Assembly (NCBI GenBank): GCA_004298725.1
Contig: SCQA01000027.1
Coordinates: 1 to 17,940 of the forward strand
Length of the DNA: 17,940 nucleotides
Source: a bacterium
GTDB taxonomy: Bacteria > Desulfobacterota > GWC2-55-46
Reading direction: 5' to 3'
In this document: positions 6,115 to 14,871 of the stretch, piece after piece
How the letters are laid out: each line of letters starts with the position of its first letter
Numbering within the stretch: the stretch's first letter is position 1
The notes under the pieces: model-generated
Database searches by the model: none
What the model was told of the DNA's origin: nothing
The model's input: only the letters and a program-made list of their open reading frames with translations
Program-made: the position numbers and the translations under genes

Positions 6115-8955
6115 TTATTGCAAGGCTTCCGCGCATCGCGTGCATACGGTCGGGCTGTTCTTGTGCGAGCCGACTGTCGGGCTGTAGTGCCAGCATCTTT
6201 CGCACTTTGCCCCGTTTGCTTTCATAACCGAAATTAAGCTTGCGTCCGGAGCCGCGTCTATTACAGTCAACTCGGAAATGATAAGAATATCTTTCAAAGC
6301 TTTTTTCTCATCGTTAAGCAGTTTCTTGAATTTTTCAGGTGACAGTTCTGATTGAAGCATTCCTGAAAGCGTTTCCTTGCTTATTGCGCTATTAAACGCG
6401 ACAGCAACCTCCGCGTCAAGCGAATGGCCGATAATCTTATTTTGTCTTGCCGTCTCAAGTGTCTTTGATATTTCTTCTTTGATTTTAATAAGGGTTTCCC
6501 ATTTATTGGAAATATCTTCGTTAATCCATTCTTCTTTTATTTTGGGCATGGAGGCAAGGTGCACGCTCTCTTCTCTTTTGCCGGGCATGAACGACCACAC
6601 TTCGTCCGAGGTGAATACGAGTATCGGCGCGGCGAGGCGAACAAGGCAGTCAAGCAGATGATAAATCGTGGTTTGCGCCGCCCTCCTTGCTTTTGAATTC
6701 GCGCCGGAACAATACAGTCTGTCTTTTACAATGTCAAGGTAAAACGCGCTTAAATCAACCGCGCAGAAGTTATGCACCGCGTGGTATATGGCGTGAAATT
6801 CAAATGATTCATAAGCAACTGAAACCTTTTCAATGAGTTTTGCAAGCCTGTGAAGAGCCAGTTTGTCAAGCTCTTCAAGGTCTTTATATTCAACAATATC
6901 TTTTGACGGGTCAAAGTCGTAGATGTTTCCGAGTATGTACCTGAAGGTGTTGCGTATCTTGCGGTACGCCTCGGCGAGCCTTTTAAGTATTTCCTCTGAT
7001 ATGCGGATGTCTTCGGAGTAGTCCACGCCCGACACCCATAGCCGCAAAACTTCGGCGCCGTATTTGTTTATAACTTCCTGCGGGGCAACCACGTTGCCGA
7101 GGGATTTGCTCATTTTTCTGCCGGAGCCGTCCACCACGAAGCCGTGCGTAAGCACCGCTTTATACGGCGGCTCTCCCCTTGTGCCTATGGAGGCGAGAAG
7201 CGACGAGTGAAACCACCCTCTGTGCTGGTCGCTTCCTTCAAGGTATAGGTCTGCCGGGCGTTTCAGGTTTTCTCTTTTTTCAAGAACTGCGGCAAAACTT
7301 ACGCCGGAGTCGAACCAAACGTCAAGGATGTCTTCTTCTTTTTTGAATTCCGCTCCGCCGCATTTCGGGCATTTTGTGCCAGCCGGCAAAAACTCGTTGA
7401 AATCTTTTTCAAACCATACGTCGGCGCCATATTTTTCAAAGGCTGAGGCAAGGCTTTCAATCAGCTTGGGGTCAAGAAATGACGCAAAGCATTTTTGGCA
7501 GTTAAGCGCAGGTATAGGCACGCCCCACGCCCTCTGGCGCGACAGGCACCAGTCCGGTCTGTTAAGTATCATGTTGTATATGCGATCCCGGCCCCATGCG
7601 GGTATCCACTGAATTTTGTTGTCTATTGCGTCAAGGGCGTTCTTGCGTAAATCATTAGCTTGCATGGAGGCGAACCACTGCGCGGTCGCTCTGAATATTA
7701 TCGGCGATTTGCACCGCCAGCAGTGCGGGTAGGAATGCGAAATGTCTTCTTTAAGAAGAAGCGCGCCTTTTGACTGAAGAAGCTCGGTTATGCCGGCGTT
7801 GGCCTTGAATACGAACTGCCCCTCGAACTGAGGCACGTCGCTTGTGAATTTTCCGCGCGAGTCAACGGGCGCGTATATTTCAAGGCCGTATTTAAGGCCA
7901 AGCTCGTAGTCGTCCTGTCCGTGGCCGGGCGCTATATGCACGCAACCGGTGCCTGCCTCGGTTGTAACGTGTTCGCCGAGTATTATTTTTGATGCCCTGT
8001 CAATAAAGGGGTGTTTGCAGATTATTCCTTCAAGGTCTTTGCCTAAACAATTACCAAGATTTTCAGTGGCGGTTTTTGCAATGTTGAATTTGGCAAGGCA
8101 GTCATCTAAAAGCGCGTTTGCGAATACCCACACTTCTTCGGCGTCGTTCCTTGTGACTTTGAGCGTATGATATGACAGTTCAGGATGCACCGCTATCGCC
8201 AAGTTCGCTGGAAGCGTCCACGGAGTGGTCGTCCATATTACGAAGTAATGTTTGATCCGCGGGAATTCTTTGAACAAGCCTTTTTGCTTCACGTTATCGG
8301 GTACTGCGCTTACTTCAAATTTTACGTACACCGAAGGCGACGTTTTGTCTGTGTATTCAACTTCGGCCTCGGCAAGGGCTGTAGCGCAGGAAGAGCACCA
8401 GTGCACGGGTTTTTTGCCCTTGTAAACAATGCCCTTTTGGGCGAATTTGCCAAGCTCGCGCAGTATCGAGGCCTGATAGCCGTAAGACATTGTCAGGTAC
8501 GGGGTATCCCACTCGCCGAATACGCCGAGCCTTTTAAAGTCCTCGCGCTGTATGTTTACGAACCGTTCCGCATAGGCCCTGCAAAGCTTTCTTGCTTCCA
8601 CCTTTGATATGCCGGCTTTTTTCGCCCCAAGCTCTTTTTCAACCTGAAGTTCTATGGGCAGGCCGTGGCAGTCCCACCCGGGGACATAGTCGGTTGAATA
8701 CCCGGCCATGAACTTGCTTTTGACGATGATGTCTTTAAGAATTTTATTCAGCGCGTGGCCTATGTGAATGTTGCCGTTGGCGTACGGGGGGCCGTCGTGC
8801 AGGATGTACTTCGGCCTGCTTTTGCCAGCTGAAATTATTTTATTGTAAAGGCCTGTTTTGGTCCATTTTTCAATGGCCTCAGGTTCTTTTTTGTTAAGCT
8901 CGGCCTTCATCTGGAAGTCTGTTCTGGGAAGGTTTAAGGTATCTTTATAGTCCAT
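6115..8955 (-). CDS. ileS: Isoleucyl-tRNA synthetase
   Basis: This class I synthetase attaches isoleucine to tRNA-Ile and edits mischarged valine. It has 946 residues from the ATG at 8955, close to the usual bacterial length. The nucleotide-binding HIGH motif is at 64-67 (within GNIHIGH) and KMSKS is at 614-618. The CP1 editing insert shows the Thr-rich TTTPWTLPANLA stretch and the GTGCVHIAPGHG segment. A C-terminal zinc site is formed by C918/C921 and C938/C941. The N-terminus starts DYKDTLNLPRTDFQMKA, typical of the bacterial eubacterial-type enzyme. Directly downstream is lspA, a very common pairing. A GGAG lies about 12 bases before the start codon, rather far, so initiation may be modest. 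Confidence 0.98.
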   Translation of the reverse strand: MDYKDTLNLPRTDFQMKAELNKKEPEAIEKWTKTGLYNKIISAGKSRPKYILHDGPPYANGNIHIGHALNKILKDIIVKSKFMAGYSTDYVPGWDCHGLPIELQVEKELGAKKAGISKVEARKLCRAYAERFVNIQREDFKRLGVFGEWDTPYLTMSYGYQASILRELGKFAQKGIVYKGKKPVHWCSSCATALAEAEVEYTDKTSPSVYVKFEVSAVPDNVKQKGLFKEFPRIKHYFVIWTTTPWTLPANLAIAVHPELSYHTLKVTRNDAEEVWVFANALLDDCLAKFNIAKTATENLGNCLGKDLEGIICKHPFIDRASKIILGEHVTTEAGTGCVHIAPGHGQDDYELGLKYGLEIYAPVDSRGKFTSDVPQFEGQFVFKANAGITELLQSKGALLLKEDISHSYPHCWRCKSPIIFRATAQWFASMQANDLRKNALDAIDNKIQWIPAWGRDRIYNMILNRPDWCLSRQRAWGVPIPALNCQKCFASFLDPKLIESLASAFEKYGADVWFEKDFNEFLPAGTKCPKCGGAEFKKEEDILDVWFDSGVSFAAVLEKRENLKRPADLYLEGSDQHRGWFHSSLLASIGTRGEPPYKAVLTHGFVVDGSGRKMSKSLGNVVAPQEVINKYGAEVLRLWVSGVDYSEDIRISEEILKRLAEAYRKIRNTFRYILGNIYDFDPSKDIVEYKDLEELDKLALHRLAKLIEKVSVAYESFEFHAIYHAVHNFCAVDLSAFYLDIVKDRLYCSGANSKARRAAQTTIYHLLDCLVRLAAPILVFTSDEVWSFMPGKREESVHLASMPKIKEEWINEDISNKWETLIKIKEEISKTLETARQNKIIGHSLDAEVAVAFNSAISKETLSGMLQSELSPEKFKKLLNDEKKALKDILIISELTVIDAAPDASLISVMKANGAKCERCWHYSPTVGSHKNSPTVCTRCAEALQ

Positions 8956-9049
8956 ATTTCAAGTGCGCTCCGTTTTTCGCTTAACCTCTAATTATTAACA
9001 CATGGGCGCGTGTTTACACAACGATTTTTTCGTGTTACTTTAAAAGAGA
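8956..9049. promoter_or_regulatory. Divergent ileS/uvrB intergenic region
   Basis: This 94-base A/T-rich gap must hold the start signals for both flanking genes. On the plus strand TTTACA (9013-9018) and TACTTT (9036-9041) are 17 bases apart, but this would leave almost no leader before uvrB. On the minus strand TTGTGT and TAATAA lie 18 bases apart. Both are weak matches. I see no SOS operator of either the E. coli or the Bacillus type. Confidence 0.35.
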
Positions 9050-11056
9050 ATGAAAAGCATCGCAAAGTTTAAATTGGAGTCAAGCTTTGAACCCAAGGGC
9101 GATCAGCCCCGCGCGATCAAGGCGCTTGTTGAAGGCTCGAAAAAAGGTTTAAGGCATCAGGTGCTTCTCGGCGTGACAGGCTCGGGCAAGACATTCACCA
9201 TGGCAAAGGCCATTGAGGCGCTTGGAAGGCCCGCCCTTGTGCTCGCGCCAAATAAGACGCTCGCGGCGCAGTTGTACGCCGAGCTTAAAGACCTCTTTCC
9301 GGACAATGCAGTAGAGTATTTCGTTTCATATTACGATTACTACCAGCCTGAGGCGTACGTGCCCGCCTCGGATACGTTTATTGAAAAAGACGCGGCCATA
9401 AACGACGAGATTGACAAATTAAGGCATTCGTCCACGCACGCGCTGTTAACGCGTAGCGACGTGATAATAGTGGCCTCGGTTTCATGTATATACGGCATAG
9501 GTTCGCCTGAGGATTACGGGTCAATGCTCGTTTACGCCGAGGTAGGCATGGAATTTGGCAGGGACGCGCTTTTAGCGAAACTCGTTGAAATGCAGTATAA
9601 GAGAAATGACTACGACTTTCACCGCGGCGTATTCAGGGTGCGCGGAGATATTGTTGACGTTTTGCCCGCGTACGAGGCGGACAGGGCTTTGCGTTTCGAG
9701 TTCTTCGGCGATACCATTGAGGCCATATCTGAAATAGACCCGCTTCGCGGTACGCATATGCGCCGGATTGAAAAGGCGCTTATTCATCCGGCAAGCCACT
9801 ACGTAACAACGAAAGATAATCTTAAAAAGGCGATTGACAGCATACGAATTGAGTTGAGGGAGAGGCTTGGCGAGCTTAAAGCCCTTGGCAAGGGCCTTGA
9901 GGCCCAGCGCATCGAGCAGAGGACGCTTTACGACCTTGAGTTTCTGGAACAGATGGGCTATTGCCCGGGCATAGAGAATTATTCAAGGCATTTGTCGGGC
10001 AGGCCGCCGGGCGATCCGCCATTCACGCTTATTGATTATTTTCCGCATGATTTTCTGCTCTTTGTTGACGAAAGCCATATATCAATACCGCAGATAGGCG
10101 GCATGTATAACGGCGACCGCTCAAGGAAGCAAACGCTTGTCGAATACGGCTTCAGACTGCCGTCTGCGCTGGACAACAGGCCTCTTAAATTCGAGGAGTT
10201 TGAAACGAAGATTACAAGGGCCGTGTACGTGTCGGCTACGCCGGGCGAGTATGAATTCAGAAATGCCGACGGCAACGTAGTTGAGCAGATAATCCGTCCT
10301 ACCGGACTGATGGACCCGGAAATAGACGTAAGGCCGGTTGCGACGCAAATTGACAACCTGCTTGCGGAAATACGGAAAAGGGTCAAAGCCGGTGAACGGG
10401 TGCTTGTTACAACGCTTACAAAGCGCATGGCTGAAGACCTAAGCGAGCATTACGCCGGGCTTGGGGTAAAGGTAAAGTACCTTCATTCCGGCGTGGAGAC
10501 GCTTGAGCGCATTGAAATAATACGCGATTTGCGCCTCGGCAAGTTCGACGTGCTTGTGGGCATAAACCTTTTAAGGGAGGGGCTTGATCTGCCTGAAGTC
10601 TCTCTTGTGGCTATTCTTGACGCGGACAAAGAAGGGTTTTTGCGCTCGGCGCGCTCTCTTATCCAGACGTGCGGCAGGGCCGCGAGAAACTTAAACGGCA
10701 GGGTCATATTCTACGCCGATTCAGTAACCGGCTCGATGAAGGCGGCTATGGATGAAACAACGAGAAGGCGGGTTATTCAGGCCGAATACAACCGCAAAAA
10801 CAATATTACGCCGGAGACGATAAAGAGCACTATAAAAGATATTGTAAGTTCAATTTACGAGGAAGATTATTATACGGTGCCAACGGAGGAGGAAAAGGCA
10901 GGCAAGGATTTTGTGCCGCCTCACGAGATACCGGCTCTTATGAAGTCGCTTAGAAAAGAGATGGAAAAAGCCGTCAAGAAACTTGATTTTGAAAAGGCCG
11001 CCGGGCTTAGGGACAGGCTAAGGGCGCTTGAGGATATGCAAATAAAATTAGGCTGA
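9050..11056 (+). CDS. uvrB: Excinuclease ABC subunit B
   Basis: UvrB is the DNA-damage verifying helicase-like subunit of UvrABC nucleotide excision repair; UvrA loads it and it recruits UvrC. The ATG at 9050 follows an A/G-rich GAGA and gives 668 residues, the family length, beginning FKLESSFEPKGDQPRAI. The Walker A motif GVTGSGKT is at 41-48. The damage-probing beta-hairpin SYYDYYQPEAYVP is at 93-105, with the key tyrosines Y94 and Y95. Walker B is DESH at 340-343. Helicase motifs GINLLREGLDLPEVSLVAILDAD and QTCGRAARN follow. A C-terminal UVR coiled coil (about 628-667) ends the protein and is the UvrC contact. All motifs are intact. It is monocistronic by layout: ileS diverges upstream and a strong promoter starts the next gene. 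Confidence 0.98.
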   Translation: MKSIAKFKLESSFEPKGDQPRAIKALVEGSKKGLRHQVLLGVTGSGKTFTMAKAIEALGRPALVLAPNKTLAAQLYAELKDLFPDNAVEYFVSYYDYYQPEAYVPASDTFIEKDAAINDEIDKLRHSSTHALLTRSDVIIVASVSCIYGIGSPEDYGSMLVYAEVGMEFGRDALLAKLVEMQYKRNDYDFHRGVFRVRGDIVDVLPAYEADRALRFEFFGDTIEAISEIDPLRGTHMRRIEKALIHPASHYVTTKDNLKKAIDSIRIELRERLGELKALGKGLEAQRIEQRTLYDLEFLEQMGYCPGIENYSRHLSGRPPGDPPFTLIDYFPHDFLLFVDESHISIPQIGGMYNGDRSRKQTLVEYGFRLPSALDNRPLKFEEFETKITRAVYVSATPGEYEFRNADGNVVEQIIRPTGLMDPEIDVRPVATQIDNLLAEIRKRVKAGERVLVTTLTKRMAEDLSEHYAGLGVKVKYLHSGVETLERIEIIRDLRLGKFDVLVGINLLREGLDLPEVSLVAILDADKEGFLRSARSLIQTCGRAARNLNGRVIFYADSVTGSMKAAMDETTRRRVIQAEYNRKNNITPETIKSTIKDIVSSIYEEDYYTVPTEEEKAGKDFVPPHEIPALMKSLRKEMEKAVKKLDFEKAAGLRDRLRALEDMQIKLG

Positions 11057-11067
11057 TTTAAAGGCAA

Positions 11068-11096
11068 TTGACAATACGACCGGTATCTAATAAAAT
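11068..11096 (+). promoter_or_regulatory. Near-consensus sigma-70 promoter of the OmpA-type lipoprotein
   Basis: A perfect TTGACA (11068-11073) and TAAAAT (11091-11096) lie 17 bases apart, the ideal spacing. The transcript would start near 11103. Just after that point is the 10-base palindrome AAACGCGTTT (11106-11115), a possible operator. The arrangement predicts high expression of an abundant envelope protein. Confidence 0.75.
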
Positions 11097-11163
11097 CAAC
11101 GGAATAAACGCGTTTTTTCACTGTTCATAAAATCTTCGCCAATAATTGATAAGGAGGACGATT

Positions 11164-12186
11164 ATGAAAAGGTTTTTGATTTGCCTGTTCGCGGCTTCTG
11201 TTGCAATGACAGGGTGCGTAAGCACCAAGACGCATCAGATAACGGTTGACGAGCTTACGGCGAAAAAAGCCGAGGCTGACAAGGCGTCCGCCGAGCTTTC
11301 GTCGGCAAAGCAAACTAATGAAAGTTTGAAAAAGGAAGTGGATAAGCTTAAAAAGGATGTAGCTGATTTGTCAACAGCCAAGGAAGGCAAGGACAAAGAG
11401 GTTGAAGCGTTGAAGGCCAAGCTTGACGAGCTTTCAAGCAAAGGTATAATGACCTCGCAGGAGATAGCGGATTTAAGAAAGGAAAAGGAGAGGCTTTCAG
11501 CCTCTGATAAGGCGAAGACGGAAGAGCTGGCAAGCCTGCAAAAAGCAAAGGCGGATGAGCTTAGCGCCGCTACAAAGGCAAAGGACGAGGCGGTTGCTTC
11601 GTTTGCAAAAGAAAAGGAATATCTGAGCAGGGAAAATGACAGATTGAAGCTCAAGGCCGGCGAGATTAGCACTGAAAAGGAAAAAGAAGTCGCAAACGTA
11701 AAGAACGCCTATGAAAATCTCGTGAAAGAGATGAAAAAAGAGATTGAAAAGGGCGATATAAAGATAACGCAGGCGGTTGACAGGTTGTCGGTAAACCTTG
11801 TTGAAAAGGTTTTGTTCGCGTCAGGCGAGGCCGAGGTGAAACCCGCCGGTTTGAAGGTTTTAAAAAGAGTCGGCGATATTCTGAAGATCGTTACCGACAA
11901 ACAGATAAGGGTTGAGGGGCATACGGACAACGTAAAGATAGGCGGCAGTCTTCAGGAGACTTACCCGACCAACTGGGAGCTTTCAACCGCAAGGGCTACA
12001 AACGTGGTGCGGTATCTTCAAGATAAGGTCGGTATAAACGGCAAGCTCCTCTCCGCCGCCGGGCTTTCCGCTTACAAACCGGTTGCTTCGAATGACACTG
12101 TCAGCGGCAGGGCTCAAAACAGAAGAATAGAAATAGTCCTTTTACCGCTTGACGTTGACAGGGTGCTTCAGGAATTGAAAAAGTAG
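11164..12186 (+). CDS. Coiled-coil lipoprotein with C-terminal OmpA domain
   Basis: The ATG at 11164 follows a perfect AAGGAGG (11151-11157), which decides the start over the TTG at 11146. The 340-residue protein begins with a lipoprotein signal (MKRFLICLFAASVAMTGC) and is predicted to be lipidated at Cys18 after LspA cleavage. Residues about 25-205 are Lys/Glu/Ala-rich, without proline, in heptad-like order, so they form a long coiled coil. The last roughly 125 residues are an OmpA/MotB-type peptidoglycan-binding domain: GHTDN with D255, the STARA segment with R277, and NRRIEI near 319-324. D255 and R277 match the residues that hold diaminopimelate in OmpA. It probably ties a membrane to the wall across the periplasm, as Pal does, but with a long spacer. 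Whether it sits in the inner or outer membrane is not settled. Confidence 0.92.
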   Translation: MKRFLICLFAASVAMTGCVSTKTHQITVDELTAKKAEADKASAELSSAKQTNESLKKEVDKLKKDVADLSTAKEGKDKEVEALKAKLDELSSKGIMTSQEIADLRKEKERLSASDKAKTEELASLQKAKADELSAATKAKDEAVASFAKEKEYLSRENDRLKLKAGEISTEKEKEVANVKNAYENLVKEMKKEIEKGDIKITQAVDRLSVNLVEKVLFASGEAEVKPAGLKVLKRVGDILKIVTDKQIRVEGHTDNVKIGGSLQETYPTNWELSTARATNVVRYLQDKVGINGKLLSAAGLSAYKPVASNDTVSGRAQNRRIEIVLLPLDVDRVLQELKK

Positions 12187-12203
12187 GTTAAATGGCCGTG
12201 CTG

Positions 12204-12234
12204 GCCGGATAACGGTTTTTAGTCCGGCTATAAT
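12204..12234 (+). promoter_or_regulatory. Candidate promoter with inverted repeat before the methyltransferase
   Basis: A perfect TATAAT lies at 12229-12234, but no good -35 box is found at the right distance. Directly before it, GCCGGA (12204-12209) and TCCGGC (12223-12228) form an inverted repeat with a 13-base centre, filling the -35 to -10 region. The leader to the start codon would be about 147 bases. It holds a further stem of GGGTTG (12247-12252) with CAACCC (12268-12273). Confidence 0.4.
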
Positions 12235-12387
12235 GCGGGGTTAAAGGGGTTGCGATGCGGAGTATCTCAACCCTGCGGATATTATACCGAAGCTGTTTTT
12301 ACGGTGCATGTCCGTTTTTGGAATTTCATACGCTTGCTTGCCTTAATGCTTAAATTGTTAAGCAGATTACTTGCAAATGGAGATAAA

Positions 12388-13146
12388 ATGGCGGTTAAGA
12401 AATTCGGCGTAGTAACGCACGGCGACAAGACGCAAGGGCAGAGACGCGAAGAGATGGTCAAACTTATGAAGGAATGTCCGATTCCCGAGGACGAACTTCT
12501 TTTAAACCTCGGGCTTCATCTTGTTCCTCAGACGCTTTCACGTATCCTCTTTATGGATTTTCTCTACAGGCAGATTTTGCCGGTGCAGGGCGTGATATTC
12601 GACCTCGGCACACGCTGGGGGCAGAACCTGTCGCTCTTTACGTCGTTTAGAGGAATATACGAGCCTTTTAACCGCCTTCGCAAGATCGCCGCCTTTGATA
12701 CCTTTGAGGGTTTTAATAAACTTTCTGACGAAGACGGCAAAGGCAGGATGATGAAGGAAAAAGGCTATGCGGTTACCGCCGGCTACGAGGAGTATCTTTC
12801 AAAAGTAATAAGCCTTCAAGAGGAAGAAAGCCCGCTGGCGCATATAAAAAAGCATGAGATAGTCAAGGGCGACGCCTCTGAGGAAGTGAAAAAATATCTT
12901 GAAAGAAATCCTGAGACGATAATTTCGCTCGCGTACTTTGATTTTGACCTTTATAAGCCCACCAAAGAAGTGTTGCTGACCATATCCGACAGGCTTACAA
13001 AGGGCAGTGTAATAGGTTTCGATGAAATAAACGACCATGAGTGTCCGGGTGAGACGCTTGCCGTAAAGGAAGTATTCGGGCTTTCCCGCTATTCCATCAA
13101 AAGGTTCCCTTATAATTCCCGCACGTCTTATTTGATTGTGGAATAA
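12388..13146 (+). CDS. TylF-like class I SAM-dependent methyltransferase
   Basis: The 252-residue protein resembles TylF/MycF-type sugar O-methyltransferases and their relatives in capsule and flagellar glycan loci. The SAM-binding first strand and loop is VIFDLGTRWGQN at 69-80. AFDTFEGF follows the second strand. AYFDFDLYKPT at 182-192 and GFDEIN at 211-216 carry the acidic residues that bind Mg2+ in MycF. The start at ATG 12388 is chosen because GGAG (12379-12382) lies 5 bases before it. The frame is open up to 12250 (ATG 12346, TTG 12250), so an N-terminal extension of about 14 residues or more cannot be excluded. No membrane segment is seen. The substrate is likely a nucleotide-linked sugar or glycan hydroxyl, inferred from the glycosyltransferases downstream. 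Relatives are sometimes misnamed as carnitine CoA-transferases. Confidence 0.8.
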   Translation: MAVKKFGVVTHGDKTQGQRREEMVKLMKECPIPEDELLLNLGLHLVPQTLSRILFMDFLYRQILPVQGVIFDLGTRWGQNLSLFTSFRGIYEPFNRLRKIAAFDTFEGFNKLSDEDGKGRMMKEKGYAVTAGYEEYLSKVISLQEEESPLAHIKKHEIVKGDASEEVKKYLERNPETIISLAYFDFDLYKPTKEVLLTISDRLTKGSVIGFDEINDHECPGETLAVKEVFGLSRYSIKRFPYNSRTSYLIVE

Positions 13147-13154
13147 GTTGCGGT

Positions 13155-13182
13155 TTGCGGGCAGGCGTTTGTTTGGTATAAT
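13155..13182 (+). promoter_or_regulatory. Promoter before the radical SAM gene
   Basis: TTGCGG (13155-13160) and a perfect TATAAT (13177-13182) are 16 bases apart in the gap after the methyltransferase. It suggests the radical SAM gene can be transcribed independently. Confidence 0.55.
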
Positions 13183-13253
13183 ACCTTCAAGACAAGGTGC
13201 GGTTTACCCGCGTAAAAGCGCTTGAGCGCGTCGTTTATGGAGGATACAAAGAG

Positions 13254-14714
13254 ATGGATTTGCTTTTAGTCAGTCCTTGCAATAAAAAAAAGATATACGG
13301 AAATTTAAATACCGACCTTGCCGGTCAGGAGCCGCCTCTGTGGGCCGGGCTTCTTGCCGCGTTTATCCGTGAGAAAGGTTTTTCAGTGGGCATTATTGAC
13401 GCGTCTGCCGAGAATCTCAGCCCGGAAGAGACGGCGGAGATGATAGGCGACGCGAAGCCATGTCTTATGGGTATCATAGTATCCGGCACTAATCCGTCGG
13501 CCTCTACCATGAACATGCCGGGGGCGGGAGCCATTTTAAAGGTTTTGAAGCAGACGCATCCGGACATAACGACATTGCTTGGCGGGTTGCATCCGTCGTC
13601 TTTGCCTGAAAAGACCTTAATGGAAGAAGACGTTGATTTTGTCTGCCAGGGCGAAGGTTTCCATACTATTTTGAATCTTCTTACCGCGCTTAAAGCAGTA
13701 GCTAAGCCGGAGGAATTCGCCATCAAAGGTCTTTGGTATAGAAAGGACGGCAAGATTGTGTCAAATCAGCGTGAAGAGCTTATAGAAAACCTTGACGCGC
13801 TCGCGCCGGTGGCATGGGACCTTTTGCCAATGACAAAATACAGGGCGCATAACTGGCACTGTTTTCAGGATGTTGAAAAGAGGCAACCGTACGCCGTTAT
13901 CTACACAAGTCTCGGTTGCCCGTACAAGTGTAGTTTCTGTTGCATAAACTCCATCTTCGGAAAATCGGGCATACGTTACAGAAACCCGCTGAGGGTAGCG
14001 GATGAGATAGGCCTGCTTGTTGAAAGATACGGCGTAAAAAATATCAAGATAATGGACGAGATGTTCGTTCTTAACGAAGAACATGTTAATATGATATGCG
14101 ACTTTATAAAAGAGCGCGGTTACGACCTTAATATTTGGGCATACGCCCGCGTTGACACTATAAACGAGCGGCTTTTGAGCAAGATGAAGGCGTCCGGCGT
14201 TAACTGGCTTGCCTTTGGCATAGAAGCCGGAAGCCAGAAAGTGCGCGACGGCGTTTCAAAAGGCAGGTTTAATCAGGACGCGGTTTACAAGTCAATGGAA
14301 ATGACCCGCGGACACGGCATATACATAGGGGCAAACTATATCTTCGGCTTGCCTGACGATGACCTTGACACCATGCGTGAAACGCTTGACCTTGCAAAAG
14401 ACCTAAATTGCGAGTATGCTAATTTTTACGCGACCATGGCCTTTCCTGGCAGTAAGCTTTACGATGACGCAGTGACTCAAGGGTTTAAACTGCCGGACAA
14501 TTGGCTTGGGTATTCCCAGTACAGCGCGGAATCTCAGCCGCTTCAGACAAAACACATAACCGGCGCGGAGGTGCTGAGGTTCCGCGACAGGGCTTTTGAC
14601 GACTATTTCAGCTCAAAGAAATATCAGGATATGATACTTAAGAAGTTCGGCCCAAAAGCGCTTGAACACATCAAGGAGATGTTAAAGGTTAAAATTACGC
14701 GCAAGTACGCTTAA
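13254..14714 (+). CDS. B12-binding-domain radical SAM protein
   Basis: Residues 1 to about 150 form a cobalamin-binding-type Rossmann domain, with the LGGLHPSSLPE stretch typical of this class. The radical SAM core follows: C222, C226 and C229 (GCPYKCSFC) bind the 4Fe-4S cluster, and FGIEAGS and YIFGLPDD match later core motifs. The 486-residue length fits the family, which includes methyltransferases, ring-forming enzymes and lipid or glycan modifiers; the reaction cannot be told from sequence. The start at ATG 13254 is 10 bases after GGAGG (13239-13243). A GTG at 13197 in the same frame has no such site. Like many class members it lacks an obvious DxHxxG cobalamin-ligand motif. The neighbours suggest a role in making or altering a glycan or lipid-linked product. 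Confidence 0.9.
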   Translation: MDLLLVSPCNKKKIYGNLNTDLAGQEPPLWAGLLAAFIREKGFSVGIIDASAENLSPEETAEMIGDAKPCLMGIIVSGTNPSASTMNMPGAGAILKVLKQTHPDITTLLGGLHPSSLPEKTLMEEDVDFVCQGEGFHTILNLLTALKAVAKPEEFAIKGLWYRKDGKIVSNQREELIENLDALAPVAWDLLPMTKYRAHNWHCFQDVEKRQPYAVIYTSLGCPYKCSFCCINSIFGKSGIRYRNPLRVADEIGLLVERYGVKNIKIMDEMFVLNEEHVNMICDFIKERGYDLNIWAYARVDTINERLLSKMKASGVNWLAFGIEAGSQKVRDGVSKGRFNQDAVYKSMEMTRGHGIYIGANYIFGLPDDDLDTMRETLDLAKDLNCEYANFYATMAFPGSKLYDDAVTQGFKLPDNWLGYSQYSAESQPLQTKHITGAEVLRFRDRAFDDYFSSKKYQDMILKKFGPKALEHIKEMLKVKITRKYA

Positions 14715-14871
14715 GACCTTTCTTAAGAAATGTCGGCGCTGTCGGAATGTTTACAGCCGCGGCACGGTTTAAGGCTTATGCGCGTTTCAAGGCAAGCTAT
14801 CCGTTTTTACGTTCGTAGCCGCCGTAAACGACCTTCGCCGTGCCCGCTAAACGATTCATCATTCATATACA
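14715..14871. other. Noncoding gap with short inverted repeats
   Basis: This 157-base gap holds no plausible gene. CGTTTTTACG (14802-14811) can fold on CGTAAACG (14823-14830) with a two-base bulge, and GGCACGG (14761-14767) is complementary to CCGTGCC (14838-14844). There is no T run to make a clear terminator and no Shine-Dalgarno for the next gene. Confidence 0.3.

Noticed and set aside
5900..6227. Plus-strand open frames over the lspA/ileS junction
   Set aside because: They are antisense to the two recognised genes, have no family features and no ribosome sites.
8956..9049. A LexA/SOS box upstream of uvrB
   Set aside because: Neither the CTG-N10-CAG type nor the CGAAC/GTTCG type is found, so SOS control cannot be claimed.
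12250..12387. N-terminal extension of the methyltransferase from TTG 12250
   Set aside because: The extension has no Shine-Dalgarno and an unusual composition, whereas ATG 12388 has GGAG at good spacing. A start at ATG 12346 remains possible.
14715..14871. Structured RNA or riboswitch in the gap before the glycosyltransferase
   Set aside because: The inverted repeats are short, two of the pairings cross each other, and no known riboswitch core is recognisable.
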